NCBI RefSeq assembly: GCF_036641015.1
Contig: NZ_JAVWFO010000010.1
Location: 1-39,998 of the forward strand
Length of the DNA: 39,998 bases
Direction: 5' to 3'
Source: Anaerorhabdus sp036641015
GTDB taxonomy: Bacteria; Bacillota_I; Bacilli_A; Erysipelotrichales; Erysipelotrichaceae
How positions within the stretch are numbered: position 1 is the stretch's first letter; each line of letters starts with the position of its first letter. The notes beneath the pieces were generated by a model. That model worked only from the letters and a program-made list of their open reading frames with translations. It was not told the origin of the DNA and did not search any database. Of this stretch, positions 1 through 8,563 are shown in pieces. Position numbers and translations under genes: made by a program.

Positions 1-719
1 TCCGTCCACTTGTTGTATCAACAGTGACAGGAATTATTCTAGGTAATGTACCACTTGGACTTGCTACAGGGGCTTTAACAGAATTAGCGTTCGCAGGTTT
101 AACACCTGCTGGAGGAACTCAACCTCCTAACCCAGTATTAGCTGGATTTATGTCAACAACTATAGCTTACACAGCTGGTGTAAGCGCTGAAGTTGCATTA
201 GGATTATGTTTACCATTCTCATTCTTAATGCAATATGTAATTCTATTCTTCTATTCAACATTCTCATTCTTTATGGCTGGTGCTGATAAGGCAGCTGAAG
301 AAGGAAATGTTGCTAAGATTCGTCAAATTAACATTACAACTACAGCAATCGTTGCACTTTCTTATGGTGTTATCGTATTTGCTTGTACTTACCTAGCACA
401 AGACCTAATGGCTAACTTAGTTACTTCAATGGCTCCATGGCTAATCCATGGATTAGAAGTTGCTGGAGGAATCTTACCTGCTATCGGATTTGGTATGTTA
501 CTACGCGTTATGATGAAAGCAAAATACATCCCATTCTTTATTGCTGGATTCTTAATGATGAACTTCATCCCAATGAATAACTTACTACCAGTAGCATTAT
601 TAGGTACTGCATTTGCTTTATTTGATTTCTTCAATGCTAAATCAAGAAGAGATGCAATTGAAGAAGCAGTAGCAAACAATTCAGGAAACCAAGGAGGAAA
701 TAAACATGTCGGCATCTAA
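1..719 (+). CDS. PTS mannose/fructose/sorbose family IIC component (5' end outside window)
   Basis: Membrane permease subunit IIC of a mannose-class phosphotransferase system, which moves a hexose or amino sugar across the membrane while IIB phosphorylates it. The open frame runs back to the window edge (first whole codon at position 3, reading RPLVVSTVTGIILGN), so the apparent GTG at 24 is not the start and the N-terminus is missing. About 238 residues are visible, most of a usual 250-270. Long hydrophobic segments alternate with short loops, and the stretch LAFAGLTPAGGTQPPNPVLA is typical of the family. It overlaps the IID gene by 14 bp, so the two are translationally coupled; IIA and IIB presumably lie upstream. 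Family call is firm; sugar specificity (mannose, N-acetylgalactosamine or other) cannot be read from this subunit. Confidence 0.93.
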   Translation, partial: RPLVVSTVTGIILGNVPLGLATGALTELAFAGLTPAGGTQPPNPVLAGFMSTTIAYTAGVSAEVALGLCLPFSFLMQYVILFFYSTFSFFMAGADKAAEEGNVAKIRQINITTTAIVALSYGVIVFACTYLAQDLMANLVTSMAPWLIHGLEVAGGILPAIGFGMLLRVMMKAKYIPFFIAGFLMMNFIPMNNLLPVALLGTAFALFDFFNAKSRRDAIEEAVANNSGNQGGNKHVGI

Positions 720-1503
720 AAAATTAACCAAAAAAGATTTAACTATGCTTGGTATTCGTTCATCCTTCTTACAAGCTTCATTCAACTATGAAAGAATGCA
801 AGCTGGTGGATGGTTGTTAGCGCAATTACCTGCTTTAGAAAAGATTTATGCAGATGATCCAAAAGGTTTATCAGCAGCAATGACAGATAACCTTGAATTC
901 ATTAATACTCATCCAAACTTAGTTGGATTCTTAATGGGATTACTAATTTCATTAGAAGAAAATGGAGAAGATCGTAGTTTAATTAAAGGTTTAAAATTAG
1001 CATTATTCGGACCTATCGCTGGTATTGGTGATGCAATATTCTGGTTTACATTCTTACCAATTATCGCAGGTGTATCTTGTTCATTTGCATCTCAAGGATT
1101 AATCATTGGACCAATGATTTTCGTAGGTGCTTATCTTGCAATTTGGGTATTACGTATTGTATGGACACATATGGGATATCGTTTAGGTACAAAATCATTT
1201 GAAATGCTTCAAGAAAACTCTGATATTATTGCAAACTCAGCAACTATTCTTGGTATTACAGTTATTGGTGCATTAATTGCATCATATGTAAAAATTGATT
1301 TATTACCAGTTATTAGTGTTGCAGGTGGCATTGAAGTAAGTATTCAAACAGCATTCTTAGATACAATTTTCCCTAAATTATTACCAATGGGTTATACATT
1401 GTTAATGTTCTATTTCTTGAAGAAGAAACAAGTTAGTCCAGTTGTATTAATTATTGGTACAATCATTCTAGCTATTGCTTGTTCATTTATTGGACTACTA
1501 TAA
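706..1503 (+). CDS. PTS mannose/fructose/sorbose family IID component
   Basis: IID subunit, found only in mannose-class PTS transporters, which forms the membrane complex with IIC. The 265-residue product has the family's N-terminal amphipathic part with FNYERMQAGGW (about residues 27-37), then LKLALFGPIAGIGDAIFW (about 96-113), and ends in hydrophobic segments; length is normal. The ATG at 706 lies inside the end of the IIC gene behind a clear AAGGAGG-like site near 690. It is the last gene of the operon, since a strong hairpin terminator follows at 1522. The FNYERMQ form also occurs in N-acetylgalactosamine-type (AgaD) proteins, so the substrate stays open. Confidence 0.94.
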   Translation: MSASKKLTKKDLTMLGIRSSFLQASFNYERMQAGGWLLAQLPALEKIYADDPKGLSAAMTDNLEFINTHPNLVGFLMGLLISLEENGEDRSLIKGLKLALFGPIAGIGDAIFWFTFLPIIAGVSCSFASQGLIIGPMIFVGAYLAIWVLRIVWTHMGYRLGTKSFEMLQENSDIIANSATILGITVIGALIASYVKIDLLPVISVAGGIEVSIQTAFLDTIFPKLLPMGYTLLMFYFLKKKQVSPVVLIIGTIILAIACSFIGLL

Positions 1504-1521
1504 TCTATCCCTTTCCAAGTT

Positions 1522-1552
1522 AGATGTGCACAATTCGTGTACATCTTTTTTT
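1522..1552 (+). terminator. Rho-independent terminator of the PTS operon
   Basis: A 10-bp stem (AGATGTGCAC pairing with GTGTACATCT through one G-U pair) with a 5-nt loop is followed by seven Ts. It starts 19 bases after the IID stop. Confidence 0.88.
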
Positions 1553-1579
1553 CGTTACGCCATTATTTTAGAAGATTAG

Positions 1580-1605
1580 GATGTATATAAATTAATACAT
1601 CTTTT
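1580..1605 (+). terminator. Second hairpin with short T run, possible backup terminator
   Basis: GATGTAT pairs with ATACATC around an 8-nt A/T loop, followed by TTTTATT. It repeats the GATGT...ACATCTTTT core of the terminator 50 bases upstream. The AT-rich stem is weak, and the T run runs into the promoter of the next gene. It may be a backup terminator or a degenerate copy. Confidence 0.35.
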
Positions 1606-1614
1606 ATTATGCAA

Positions 1615-1623
1615 TGGTATACT
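1615..1623 (+). promoter_or_regulatory. Extended -10 promoter for the acetyltransferase-corA operon
   Basis: TGG-TATACT is an extended -10 element (TGn plus a 5/6 match to TATAAT). No good -35 is visible 16-18 bases upstream, as is common with extended -10 promoters. Transcription would begin near 1630, just before GGGTGAT, which favours a start codon at 1641. Confidence 0.5.
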
Positions 1624-1640
1624 AAGTATGGGTGATGAAT

Positions 1641-2330
1641 ATGAATTTAATGAAAGATATAAGAAAAAACTGCAATTTGCTACATTTACAAACTGATCCA
1701 ATGGTAATTAAAATATATGAGAGTGAACACTCACTATTAATGTATAAAAAAGATATGGATTGTTACTTTATTGCTTCAGAAGATGACAATGAATATGATG
1801 AATTAATGAGTTACGTTGACTATAATTTTTGTAAAGCATTTTGTATTCAAGAGGAAGCTTTATGTAAATATATACCAGGAATGGATGAAGGATTTAAATG
1901 TTGTAACTACTTTTATGAAAAAGATTCTATTGATTTTGAACATCGTGATGATTTAGAAATAAGACTATTGGATGAAAGTTATTTTGATTTTGTAATGGAA
2001 AACTATCATGGTTATGATGATGAAAAATATATTATGAATAGACTTATAAGTGGAAATATATATGGTGCATTTAAAGAAGAAATATGTTGTGGTTTTATTG
2101 GTTATCATGATGAAGGAGCAATGGGGATATTAGTAGTAATAGATGAATTCAAGAAACAAGGTATTGGAACATATCTTGAATCGTTCTTAATTAAGAAGAC
2201 ATTAGATGACAATAGATATCCATTTTGCCAAGTATCACCAAACAATGATGCTTCTATTCATTTGCAAAATAAACTAGGATTAAAACCACATTCAAATATT
2301 ATTACTTGGGGAAATATCGAAGGAGAATAA
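1641..2330 (+). CDS. GNAT family N-acetyltransferase
   Basis: Likely acyl-CoA-dependent acetyltransferase with unknown acceptor. The GNAT fold shows in the C-terminal half: a strand GAMGILVVIDEFKK leads into the acetyl-CoA loop KKQGIGTYLE (the Q/RxxGxG/A motif), followed by a helix and the late CQVSPNNDASIHLQNKLGL segment typical of GNAT motif B. The N-terminal 110 residues match no family I know and may shape the acceptor site. Start choice is uncertain: GTG 1632 and ATG 1635, 1641 and 1650 are in frame. I chose 1641 because GGGTGAT lies four bases before it and the predicted transcript starts near 1630. It sits two bases before corA, whose ribosome site lies inside its end, so they form one operon. 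Confidence 0.8.
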   Translation: MNLMKDIRKNCNLLHLQTDPMVIKIYESEHSLLMYKKDMDCYFIASEDDNEYDELMSYVDYNFCKAFCIQEEALCKYIPGMDEGFKCCNYFYEKDSIDFEHRDDLEIRLLDESYFDFVMENYHGYDDEKYIMNRLISGNIYGAFKEEICCGFIGYHDEGAMGILVVIDEFKKQGIGTYLESFLIKKTLDDNRYPFCQVSPNNDASIHLQNKLGLKPHSNIITWGNIEGE

Positions 2331-2332
2331 CT

Positions 2333-3253
2333 ATGAAATATGTAATTAGTGGAAATAAACTTCAACTTGTTGAACATGAGGATGATGCATTACCAGTTAT
2401 TGCATATTTAACAATGGATGAGTTAAATACTCACTCAAATATACCTGATTTAGTTAAAAATATATGCAATAGTAGCCAAGCACAATATAAGAATAGTGTG
2501 GATGATTATGATGGATATACATTTGGTATTATAAATGTTCTTGATGTATGCAATGTATATAGTGAAAAAGATCGTATTGCTTTCTTAATTATGAAGAATC
2601 GTTTCTATTTTATTGAATTAAAAGATGAAAATAGAAGTGTATTTGAAATATTTGAAAATGTTACTAAATCCTATATGGGAAATGCTGAGTTCGAAAAAAT
2701 TATTGCATTACTATTAGAGACACTATTACAAAACGGATATGAAGTAATTGAAGAAATTGATAAAAAGATTTCAGATATGGAAGAAAGTGTAGTGGAAGAA
2801 AGGGCAAGTTCTAAATTAAATAGAGGTATCTTTGCGCTAAAAGATCAATTAAGTATTTTAAAGAATTATTATCAGCAACTTGAAGAAATTGGATACTATC
2901 TAGAAGAAAATGAAAATGGATTATTTAATGAACATAAGTTAAATCATTTTAAGCATTTTGCAAATAAGAGTAATCGTTTATATGATGCATGTGTAGCAAA
3001 ACAAGAAGATTTAATACATTTAAGAGAAGCGCTGGATGCAATGTTAGACTATCAACTTAACAGTATAATGAAATTATTTACAGTGATTACAACTATCTTT
3101 TTACCTTTAACACTAATAGTTGGTTGGTATGGTATGAATTTTACCAATATGCCAGAACTTGAATGGGAATATGGATACATGTTTGTTATGGGCATTAGTG
3201 TTGCGGTTGTTTTTGGTAGCTTATATTATTTTAGAAAGAGGAAATTAATATAA
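2333..3253 (+). CDS. corA: CorA-family divalent cation (Mg2+) transporter
   Basis: Membrane channel of the CorA/MIT family, which forms pentamers passing Mg2+ (or Co2+/Ni2+/Zn2+) inward. The 306-residue product has an acidic cytoplasmic N-terminal domain, a long coiled-coil stalk helix (about residues 145-245), then two C-terminal membrane helices. The first ends in the signature YGMNF (about 266-270), and the loop after it holds the MPE element. Length is usual. The open frame extends upstream to 2306, but ATG 2333 is the real start, with AGGAG at 2321-2325. The DUF1003 gene follows after one base. Ion specificity is inferred from the GMN family; MPE in the loop favours Mg2+. Confidence 0.93.
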   Translation: MKYVISGNKLQLVEHEDDALPVIAYLTMDELNTHSNIPDLVKNICNSSQAQYKNSVDDYDGYTFGIINVLDVCNVYSEKDRIAFLIMKNRFYFIELKDENRSVFEIFENVTKSYMGNAEFEKIIALLLETLLQNGYEVIEEIDKKISDMEESVVEERASSKLNRGIFALKDQLSILKNYYQQLEEIGYYLEENENGLFNEHKLNHFKHFANKSNRLYDACVAKQEDLIHLREALDAMLDYQLNSIMKLFTVITTIFLPLTLIVGWYGMNFTNMPELEWEYGYMFVMGISVAVVFGSLYYFRKRKLI

Positions 3254-3254
3254 T

Positions 3255-3737
3255 ATGGAAGATAAAAATAAATTATTAGAAGAAATACTTCAAGATGTTG
3301 ATGAAGAAATGACAGATGAAGAGATTATACATTTGTTATTAGATCGTAAAATGGCAAAAAAAGAGATAAATACAAAATTAACAGTAGGTGAGAAAACAGC
3401 GGATAGCCTTGCAAAATTTGCGGGTAGTTGGACATTTATTATTATTTTTATGGCAATACTATGTGGGTGGATGATGTTCAATTCAGCAGTGGAAAAGAAA
3501 TTTGATCCATATCCATTTATTTTGTTGAACTTAGTTTTATCATGTCTTGCTGCAATGCAAGCTCCGATAATTATGATGAGTCAAAATAGACAAGAAGAAA
3601 AAGATCGTCAAAGAGCTGAAAATGATTATCGAGTTAATGTTAAAACTGAAATCATCTTATCTGATTTACATGTGAAAATAGATCAATTATTAAAAAATCA
3701 AGAAGAATTATTAAAAGAAAAAAATAAAAGTAACTAA
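3255..3737 (+). CDS. DUF1003 family membrane protein
   Basis: A 160-residue DUF1003 protein of unknown biochemical role. An acidic N-terminal helix of about 45 residues leads to two membrane segments (about 56-76 and 86-105, separated by DPYPFILLN). After these comes the family's basic/acidic stretch with MMSQNRQEEKDRQRAENDY and a C-terminal coiled coil. Start ATG 3255 follows the corA stop by one base, with AGAGGAAA about 12 bases upstream. Co-transcription with CorA suggests a link to cation homeostasis or membrane stress, but this is inference only. Confidence 0.85.
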   Translation: MEDKNKLLEEILQDVDEEMTDEEIIHLLLDRKMAKKEINTKLTVGEKTADSLAKFAGSWTFIIIFMAILCGWMMFNSAVEKKFDPYPFILLNLVLSCLAAMQAPIIMMSQNRQEEKDRQRAENDYRVNVKTEIILSDLHVKIDQLLKNQEELLKEKNKSN

Positions 3738-3800
3738 TTCTACTTTAAGTTGGTAATGATTTAACTGATGAAATATATGATTAAAGTAATCAAGTAAAAG

Positions 3801-3839
3801 ATAAATTAAAATAAGTATAGAGATTAAACCCTATACTTA
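3801..3839 (-). terminator. Rho-independent terminator of the GH13 gene, containing its stop codon
   Basis: On the minus strand TAAGTATAG pairs perfectly over 9 bp with CTATACTTA around a 10-nt loop, followed by TTTTAATTTAT. The stop codon of the alpha-glucosidase (3824-3826) lies in the loop. There is no T run on the plus strand, so it serves the minus gene only. Confidence 0.6.
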
Positions 3840-5539
3840 CTAGAGTGAAGAGGAACTTTAGTTTTCTCTTCTTTTTTAATTAGTTTATAAATATGTGCTT
3901 CATATGGAGATAATTTCATAACTTTCCTTAGTTGCTTAGGAGTTAAATTACTAAGTAATTCTTCACCTGTTAATGATTCATCTAAGGTAATATCAGAAGC
4001 TTGTTTTGTAAGGTTAATGATAATGAATAGTTCCTCATCTGCAAGTGTTCTTTTGAAACAAAGGATACTTTTGTGATCTTTGTTTAATTCAATGAACTTA
4101 CCAGTGCACAAAGCTTCATGTTCTTTGCGTAATTGTATTAAATTCTTATAGAAATTAAGTATAGATTGAGGGTCCTTTAAACTATCCTCGGCATTTATGT
4201 AAATATAATTAGGGTTTAACTTAATCCAAGGAGTACAAGATGAAAATCCTGCATAAGTATCGTTTGTCCATTGAACTGGAGTTCTTGCGTTGTCACGAGT
4301 TACATGTGCACCAATTTTTTTAGCAATTACCATTGGAACATGCATCATATCGTGCATTGCTTGAACACTGTTGATTGCTTCATAATCTTTCCATTCACTA
4401 TAGTCTAGTTTTAAGTTAGTCATTCCAATTTCTTCACCTTGATAAATGAAAGGAGTACCATAAAGTGTAAAGTTATATAAGGCTAGAGCTTTAGCGGATT
4501 CAAGATAGTATAGTTTAATATCACCGAAACGTTCAATGTGTCGTGCATTATCATGATTAGATAAAAAGTTACCTACATAACCATTATGTTGAATCATAGC
4601 ATTTTGCCATTTGCGTGTAACATTTTTGAATTCTGCAGTAGTAAAATGATAAAATTTTCTAAAATCATATTTTCCTAGTGCCCCATAACCTAGCATTGAA
4701 ATATCGAAATGGAAAGTCATCTGTATTTCTTTGGTTGTAGGATTAGTGTATTTCATAGCATCATCAAGGGTAACTAGACATCCTTCGGCTAAACCTAATG
4801 CATCATATTTAGACAATACTTTTTCATTCATTTCTTTTAAGTATTCATGTACTAATGGTCCATTGAGTAAATAATCATCAGGAAATTGATATCCTTTTTT
4901 ATCAGGATTCTTATCAGGTAAACCTTCTTTTTTATCGATGCAGTTTATTACATCCATTCTAAATCCATCAACACCTTTTTTTAGATAGTACTCCATAATT
5001 TTATATATTTCATTGCGTACATTTTCATTTTTCCAGTTCAAATCAGCTTGCGTTGGGGCAAAAGAAGTTAGGTAATATGAATTATCTTTTTCTTTAGTCC
5101 ATGAGCTACCACCAAAAAAGCTTAACCAATTATTTGGAGGATTTCCATTAATTCCTTCTTTGAAAAAATAATAATCACGGTAAGGACTAGTAGGGTTATT
5201 TAGTGCATCAGAAAACCATTCATGCTTCGTAGATGTATGATTTGCAACTAAATCCATTAGTAGGGCGATATCGCGCTTCTTTAACTCTACTAGCAATTCA
5301 TCAAAGTCATCCATTGTGCCATATTCTGGGGCAATAGCATAATAATCACTAATATCGTAACCATAGTCATCGTTGGGTGATGCATAAATAGGACTTAGCC
5401 AAATGCAATTAATTCCTAAGTCTTTTAAATAATCTAATTTACTGATGATGCCTTGAATATCACCAATACCATCAGAATTACTGTCTTTAAAAGAACGTGG
5501 CCATATTTGATAAATAACGGAATGTTTAAAATCAATCAT
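3824..5539 (-). CDS. GH13 alpha-glucosidase, probably oligo-1,6-glucosidase
   Basis: Cytoplasmic retaining glycoside hydrolase of family 13, subfamily 31 type, releasing glucose from short alpha-glucosides. The 571-residue protein has the full barrel: start VIYQIWPRSFKDS, region I DLVANHTS (His101), region II GFRMDVIN with nucleophile Asp196, acid/base Glu252 in GLAEG, and region IV FLSNHD with Asp330. The residue after the nucleophile is Val; in this subfamily Val there goes with alpha-1,6 specificity and Thr with alpha-1,4, so isomaltose-type substrates are likely. No signal peptide. AAGGAG precedes the ATG. Trehalose-6-phosphate hydrolase is the main alternative. It is divergent from glpK, and the two promoters overlap. 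Confidence 0.9.
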   Translation of the reverse strand: MIDFKHSVIYQIWPRSFKDSNSDGIGDIQGIISKLDYLKDLGINCIWLSPIYASPNDDYGYDISDYYAIAPEYGTMDDFDELLVELKKRDIALLMDLVANHTSTKHEWFSDALNNPTSPYRDYYFFKEGINGNPPNNWLSFFGGSSWTKEKDNSYYLTSFAPTQADLNWKNENVRNEIYKIMEYYLKKGVDGFRMDVINCIDKKEGLPDKNPDKKGYQFPDDYLLNGPLVHEYLKEMNEKVLSKYDALGLAEGCLVTLDDAMKYTNPTTKEIQMTFHFDISMLGYGALGKYDFRKFYHFTTAEFKNVTRKWQNAMIQHNGYVGNFLSNHDNARHIERFGDIKLYYLESAKALALYNFTLYGTPFIYQGEEIGMTNLKLDYSEWKDYEAINSVQAMHDMMHVPMVIAKKIGAHVTRDNARTPVQWTNDTYAGFSSCTPWIKLNPNYIYINAEDSLKDPQSILNFYKNLIQLRKEHEALCTGKFIELNKDHKSILCFKRTLADEELFIIINLTKQASDITLDESLTGEELLSNLTPKQLRKVMKLSPYEAHIYKLIKKEEKTKVPLHSSKYRV

Positions 5540-5564
5540 ATCTTTACTCCTTATCTTTAGATTT

Positions 5565-5593
5565 ATTATAAACTTTTACAATCTTCTTGTATA
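5565..5593 (-). promoter_or_regulatory. Promoter of the GH13 gene
   Basis: On the minus strand TATACA (5588-5593), a 17-base spacer and a perfect TATAAT (5565-5570). It overlaps the -10 of glpK on the other strand, so the two genes probably compete for or share control. Confidence 0.5.
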
Positions 5594-5595
5594 AT
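5590..5595 (+). promoter_or_regulatory. glpK: -10 element of the glpK operon promoter
   Basis: Perfect TATAAT, 32 bases before the glpK ATG. The -35 region (about TTATAA at 5566) is poor, suggesting an activated promoter. The -10 overlaps the -35 of the divergent GH13 promoter. I saw no antiterminator hairpin like that of Bacillus GlpP control in the short leader. Confidence 0.45.
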
Positions 5596-5627
5596 AAAAG
5601 TAAGGAATTATTCAAGGAGATTTAACA

Positions 5628-7124
5628 ATGGAAAAATTTATAATGGCTATTGATCAAGGAACTACTAGTTCTAGAGCAATTTTGTTTGATCATAACTTAA
5701 AAGTTGTTCAAACATCACAAAAAGAATTTAAGCAGTATTTTCCTAAACCAGGATGGGTTGAACATGACGCTAATGAGATATGGTTAAGTGTATTAGCGTG
5801 TATTGCAGATTGTATAATGCAATCTGGAATAGATCCTAGTAATGTAGCTGGATTAGGTATTACCAATCAACGAGAGACAACAGTTGTTTGGAATTCAGAA
5901 ACAGGATTACCAATTTATCATGCAATTGTATGGCAATCACGCCAAACATCTTACATTTGTGATGAATTAAAAAAGGAAAACTTATCAGAAACATTTGAGA
6001 ATAAAACAGGATTAAAGCTAGATCCTTATTTTTCAGGTACTAAGATTAAATGGATACTTGATAATGTTGATGGAGCACGTGAATTAGCGAATAAAGGTAA
6101 ATTGTTGTTTGGTACAATTGATACATGGTTAGTATGGAAACTTACAGGTCAAAAAACACATATTACTGATTATACAAATGCATCCAGAACTCTTATTTAT
6201 AATATATTTGATTTAAAATGGGATGAGGAACTATGTAAGTTATTAGATATTCCAATGAACATGTTGCCTGAGGTAAAGGCCTCAAGTGAGATTTATGGTA
6301 CAACTGCTAGTTATCATTTCTTTAATCATGAAATACCGATAGCAGGTATCGCTGGTGATCAGCAAGCAGCTTTATTTGGACAAGCTTGTTTTTGTGAAGG
6401 TGAAGCGAAGAATACTTATGGAACAGGTTGTTTTTTACTTTTGAATACAGGTGATAAACCAATTAAAAGTCAGCATGGACTTGTAACAACAATTGCTTGG
6501 GGACTTGATGGTAAAGTCTCGTATGCATTAGAGGGAAGCGTCTTTGTGGCAGGAAGTGCTATTCAATGGTTACGTGATGGATTACAATTTTTCCAAAATG
6601 CATCAGAAAGTGAAAAACTTGCATTAAGTGTAAAAGATACAGAAGGAGTAGTGCTGGTTCCTGCTTTTGTTGGTTTAGGTGCCCCATATTGGAATGATAA
6701 ATGTCGAGGTGCAATGTTTGGATTAACACGTGGAACAACACGTGAACATATTATTCGTGCTACATTAGATTCGTTAGCATATCAAACAAAAGATATCCTA
6801 GATGCGATGCAAGAAGATTCCAATGGAGAATTAGTTTCCTTGAGAGTTGATGGTGGAGCGGCAATGAATAATTATTTAATGCAGTTTCAAAGTGATTTAT
6901 TAGGTGTAAATGTAGATCGACCTAAAGTTCTTGAAACAACTGCACTAGGGGCTGCAGCATTAGCGGGATTGGCAGTAGGATTTTGGAAAGATAAAGAAGA
7001 AATTAAAAAACAACTTGAAATGGAACATATATTTAAACCAACAGAAGATCCGGAAAAAATGAAGAAGTACTATAAAGGATGGAAAAAAGCAGTACACGCG
7101 TGTATGGCTTTTGATGAAGAATGA
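5628..7124 (+). CDS. glpK: Glycerol kinase
   Basis: Phosphorylates glycerol with ATP to sn-glycerol-3-phosphate. The 498-residue protein is full length for the FGGY family: phosphate-binding AIDQGTTSSRA at the N-terminus, ITNQRETTVVW (about 78-88), catalytic Asp244 in AGDQQAALFGQ, and adenosine-binding GGAAMNNYLMQ near the C-terminus. SYHFF places a histidine at residue 230, the position that HPr of the PTS phosphorylates to activate glycerol kinase in low-GC Gram-positives, so PTS sugars probably repress its activity. AAGGAG precedes the ATG. It is first in a four-gene operon; the next gene overlaps its stop as ATGA. Confidence 0.97.
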   Translation: MEKFIMAIDQGTTSSRAILFDHNLKVVQTSQKEFKQYFPKPGWVEHDANEIWLSVLACIADCIMQSGIDPSNVAGLGITNQRETTVVWNSETGLPIYHAIVWQSRQTSYICDELKKENLSETFENKTGLKLDPYFSGTKIKWILDNVDGARELANKGKLLFGTIDTWLVWKLTGQKTHITDYTNASRTLIYNIFDLKWDEELCKLLDIPMNMLPEVKASSEIYGTTASYHFFNHEIPIAGIAGDQQAALFGQACFCEGEAKNTYGTGCFLLLNTGDKPIKSQHGLVTTIAWGLDGKVSYALEGSVFVAGSAIQWLRDGLQFFQNASESEKLALSVKDTEGVVLVPAFVGLGAPYWNDKCRGAMFGLTRGTTREHIIRATLDSLAYQTKDILDAMQEDSNGELVSLRVDGGAAMNNYLMQFQSDLLGVNVDRPKVLETTALGAAALAGLAVGFWKDKEEIKKQLEMEHIFKPTEDPEKMKKYYKGWKKAVHACMAFDEE

Positions 7125-8563
7125 TGTTTGATGTAATTATTATTGGAGCTGGAATTGTTGGGTGTTTTGTTGCACGAGATTTAAGTAAGTATAATTTAAA
7201 TGTATTAGTTTTAGAAAAAGGTAATGATGTTTCTGTAGGTGCTACAATGGCTAATAGTGCGATTATTCATAGTGGTCATGATCCATTAGATGGAACATTA
7301 AAAGCAAAGTTAAATGTTGAAGGAAATAAAATGTATGAAGCAGTTTGTAAAGAATTAAACTGTTCATTTAAACGTATTGGAGCGTATGTATTAGCTAGTA
7401 GTGATGAGGAGATTGAACAACTACATATCCTTTATCAAAGAGCTATAAATAGAGATATACCGTGTGCATTACAAGAATATGAAGAAATTAAAAAAGTTGA
7501 ACCTAACATAAATAAATCGATTAAATTGGGACTATGGTTACCAACTACAGGTATTATTTATCCTTGGGAAGTTGCGATTGCATGCATTGAAAATGCTATG
7601 GAAAATGGTGTGACACTTAAGTTAAACAGTGAAGTTAGTGATATTTATAAAAGTGAGAATTATATATTAAAAACAAAAGAAGATGTTTATGAGACAAAAG
7701 CAGTAATTAACTGTACAGGTGTACGTGCTGATGAAATTTATAAGCTTATTAACAATGAAATTGATTTTTCAATCACAGCTAGAAAAGGTGAATACTTTGT
7801 ATTAGATCATTTACCAAATCCTTTAGTTAATCATGTTATCTATCCTGTACCAACATCAAAGGGCAAAGGAGTTTTAGTTGTTCCGACAACGCATGGTAAT
7901 ACACTTTTAGGTCCTACTAGTTTTGAAATTGATGATAAAAGTGCAATAAATAATACACAAGCAGGATTAGAATATGTAAGAAATGAAGTAGGTAAATTAA
8001 TTGATAATATACCATTTGATAAAGTAATACGCACTTTTGCTGGAAATCGTCCTACAGGAACAACACATGATTTCATAATTGAAGAATCAAAAAAATATGA
8101 AAATTTCTATAATGTAGCGGCAATTGAATCACCTGGTTTAGCGTCTGCACCAGCAATATCGAAGATGATTGTTGATATTTATTTACAGAAACATGCGGCT
8201 TCGTTAAAAGATGATTGGCAACCTTATCGTTTGAAAAATATAACCATTAGCGAGTTATCGCTAGAAGAAAAAAATGAATGGGTGAAAAAAGATCCACGAT
8301 ATGGAAGAATTGTATGTCGATGTGAAAAAGTCACAGAAGGTGAAATAGTCGATGCAATTCATCGGCCTTGTGGTGCTACTACTGTTAAAGGAATTAAAAA
8401 AAGAGTAAGACCTGGAATGGGACGATGCCAAGGAGGATTTTGTGAACCTTTAGTTGTTGAAATTCTTGCGCGAGAATTACATAAATCAAAAGATGAAATA
8501 TTACTTGATGATATTGGCTCAAAGGTATTAGTTGGAAGGACAAAACATGATGAAGAGATATAG
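7121..8563 (+). CDS. GlpA-like FAD-dependent glycerol-3-phosphate dehydrogenase with C-terminal [2Fe-2S] domain
   Basis: Probably oxidises glycerol-3-phosphate to DHAP and passes electrons to its operon partners. The 480-residue protein starts with the FAD-binding Rossmann motif IIGAGIVG (about 7-14) and a DAO-type fold. It ends in a BFD-like domain with four cysteines, 399 and 401 (VCRCEKV) and 436 and 441 (GRCQGGFC), expected to hold a [2Fe-2S] cluster. ATG 7121 overlaps the glpK stop; ATG 7124 is an equal alternative. The membrane enzyme GlpD lacks the cysteine domain, whereas anaerobic GlpA carries one. Position behind glpK with the two next genes supports the substrate call, although related amine or hydroxy-acid oxidases share the fold. 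Confidence 0.88.
   Translation: MMFDVIIIGAGIVGCFVARDLSKYNLNVLVLEKGNDVSVGATMANSAIIHSGHDPLDGTLKAKLNVEGNKMYEAVCKELNCSFKRIGAYVLASSDEEIEQLHILYQRAINRDIPCALQEYEEIKKVEPNINKSIKLGLWLPTTGIIYPWEVAIACIENAMENGVTLKLNSEVSDIYKSENYILKTKEDVYETKAVINCTGVRADEIYKLINNEIDFSITARKGEYFVLDHLPNPLVNHVIYPVPTSKGKGVLVVPTTHGNTLLGPTSFEIDDKSAINNTQAGLEYVRNEVGKLIDNIPFDKVIRTFAGNRPTGTTHDFIIEESKKYENFYNVAAIESPGLASAPAISKMIVDIYLQKHAASLKDDWQPYRLKNITISELSLEEKNEWVKKDPRYGRIVCRCEKVTEGEIVDAIHRPCGATTVKGIKKRVRPGMGRCQGGFCEPLVVEILARELHKSKDEILLDDIGSKVLVGRTKHDEEI

Noticed and set aside
389..715. Minus-strand open frame of 108 codons opposite the PTS IIC gene
   Set aside because: It lies fully antisense to a well-matched family gene, has no ribosome site and no recognisable domain. 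It is a reading-frame shadow.
1504..1631. Possible riboswitch or T-box before the acetyltransferase
   Set aside because: Only two simple hairpins with T runs are present, and no conserved riboswitch core or T-box sequence was seen.
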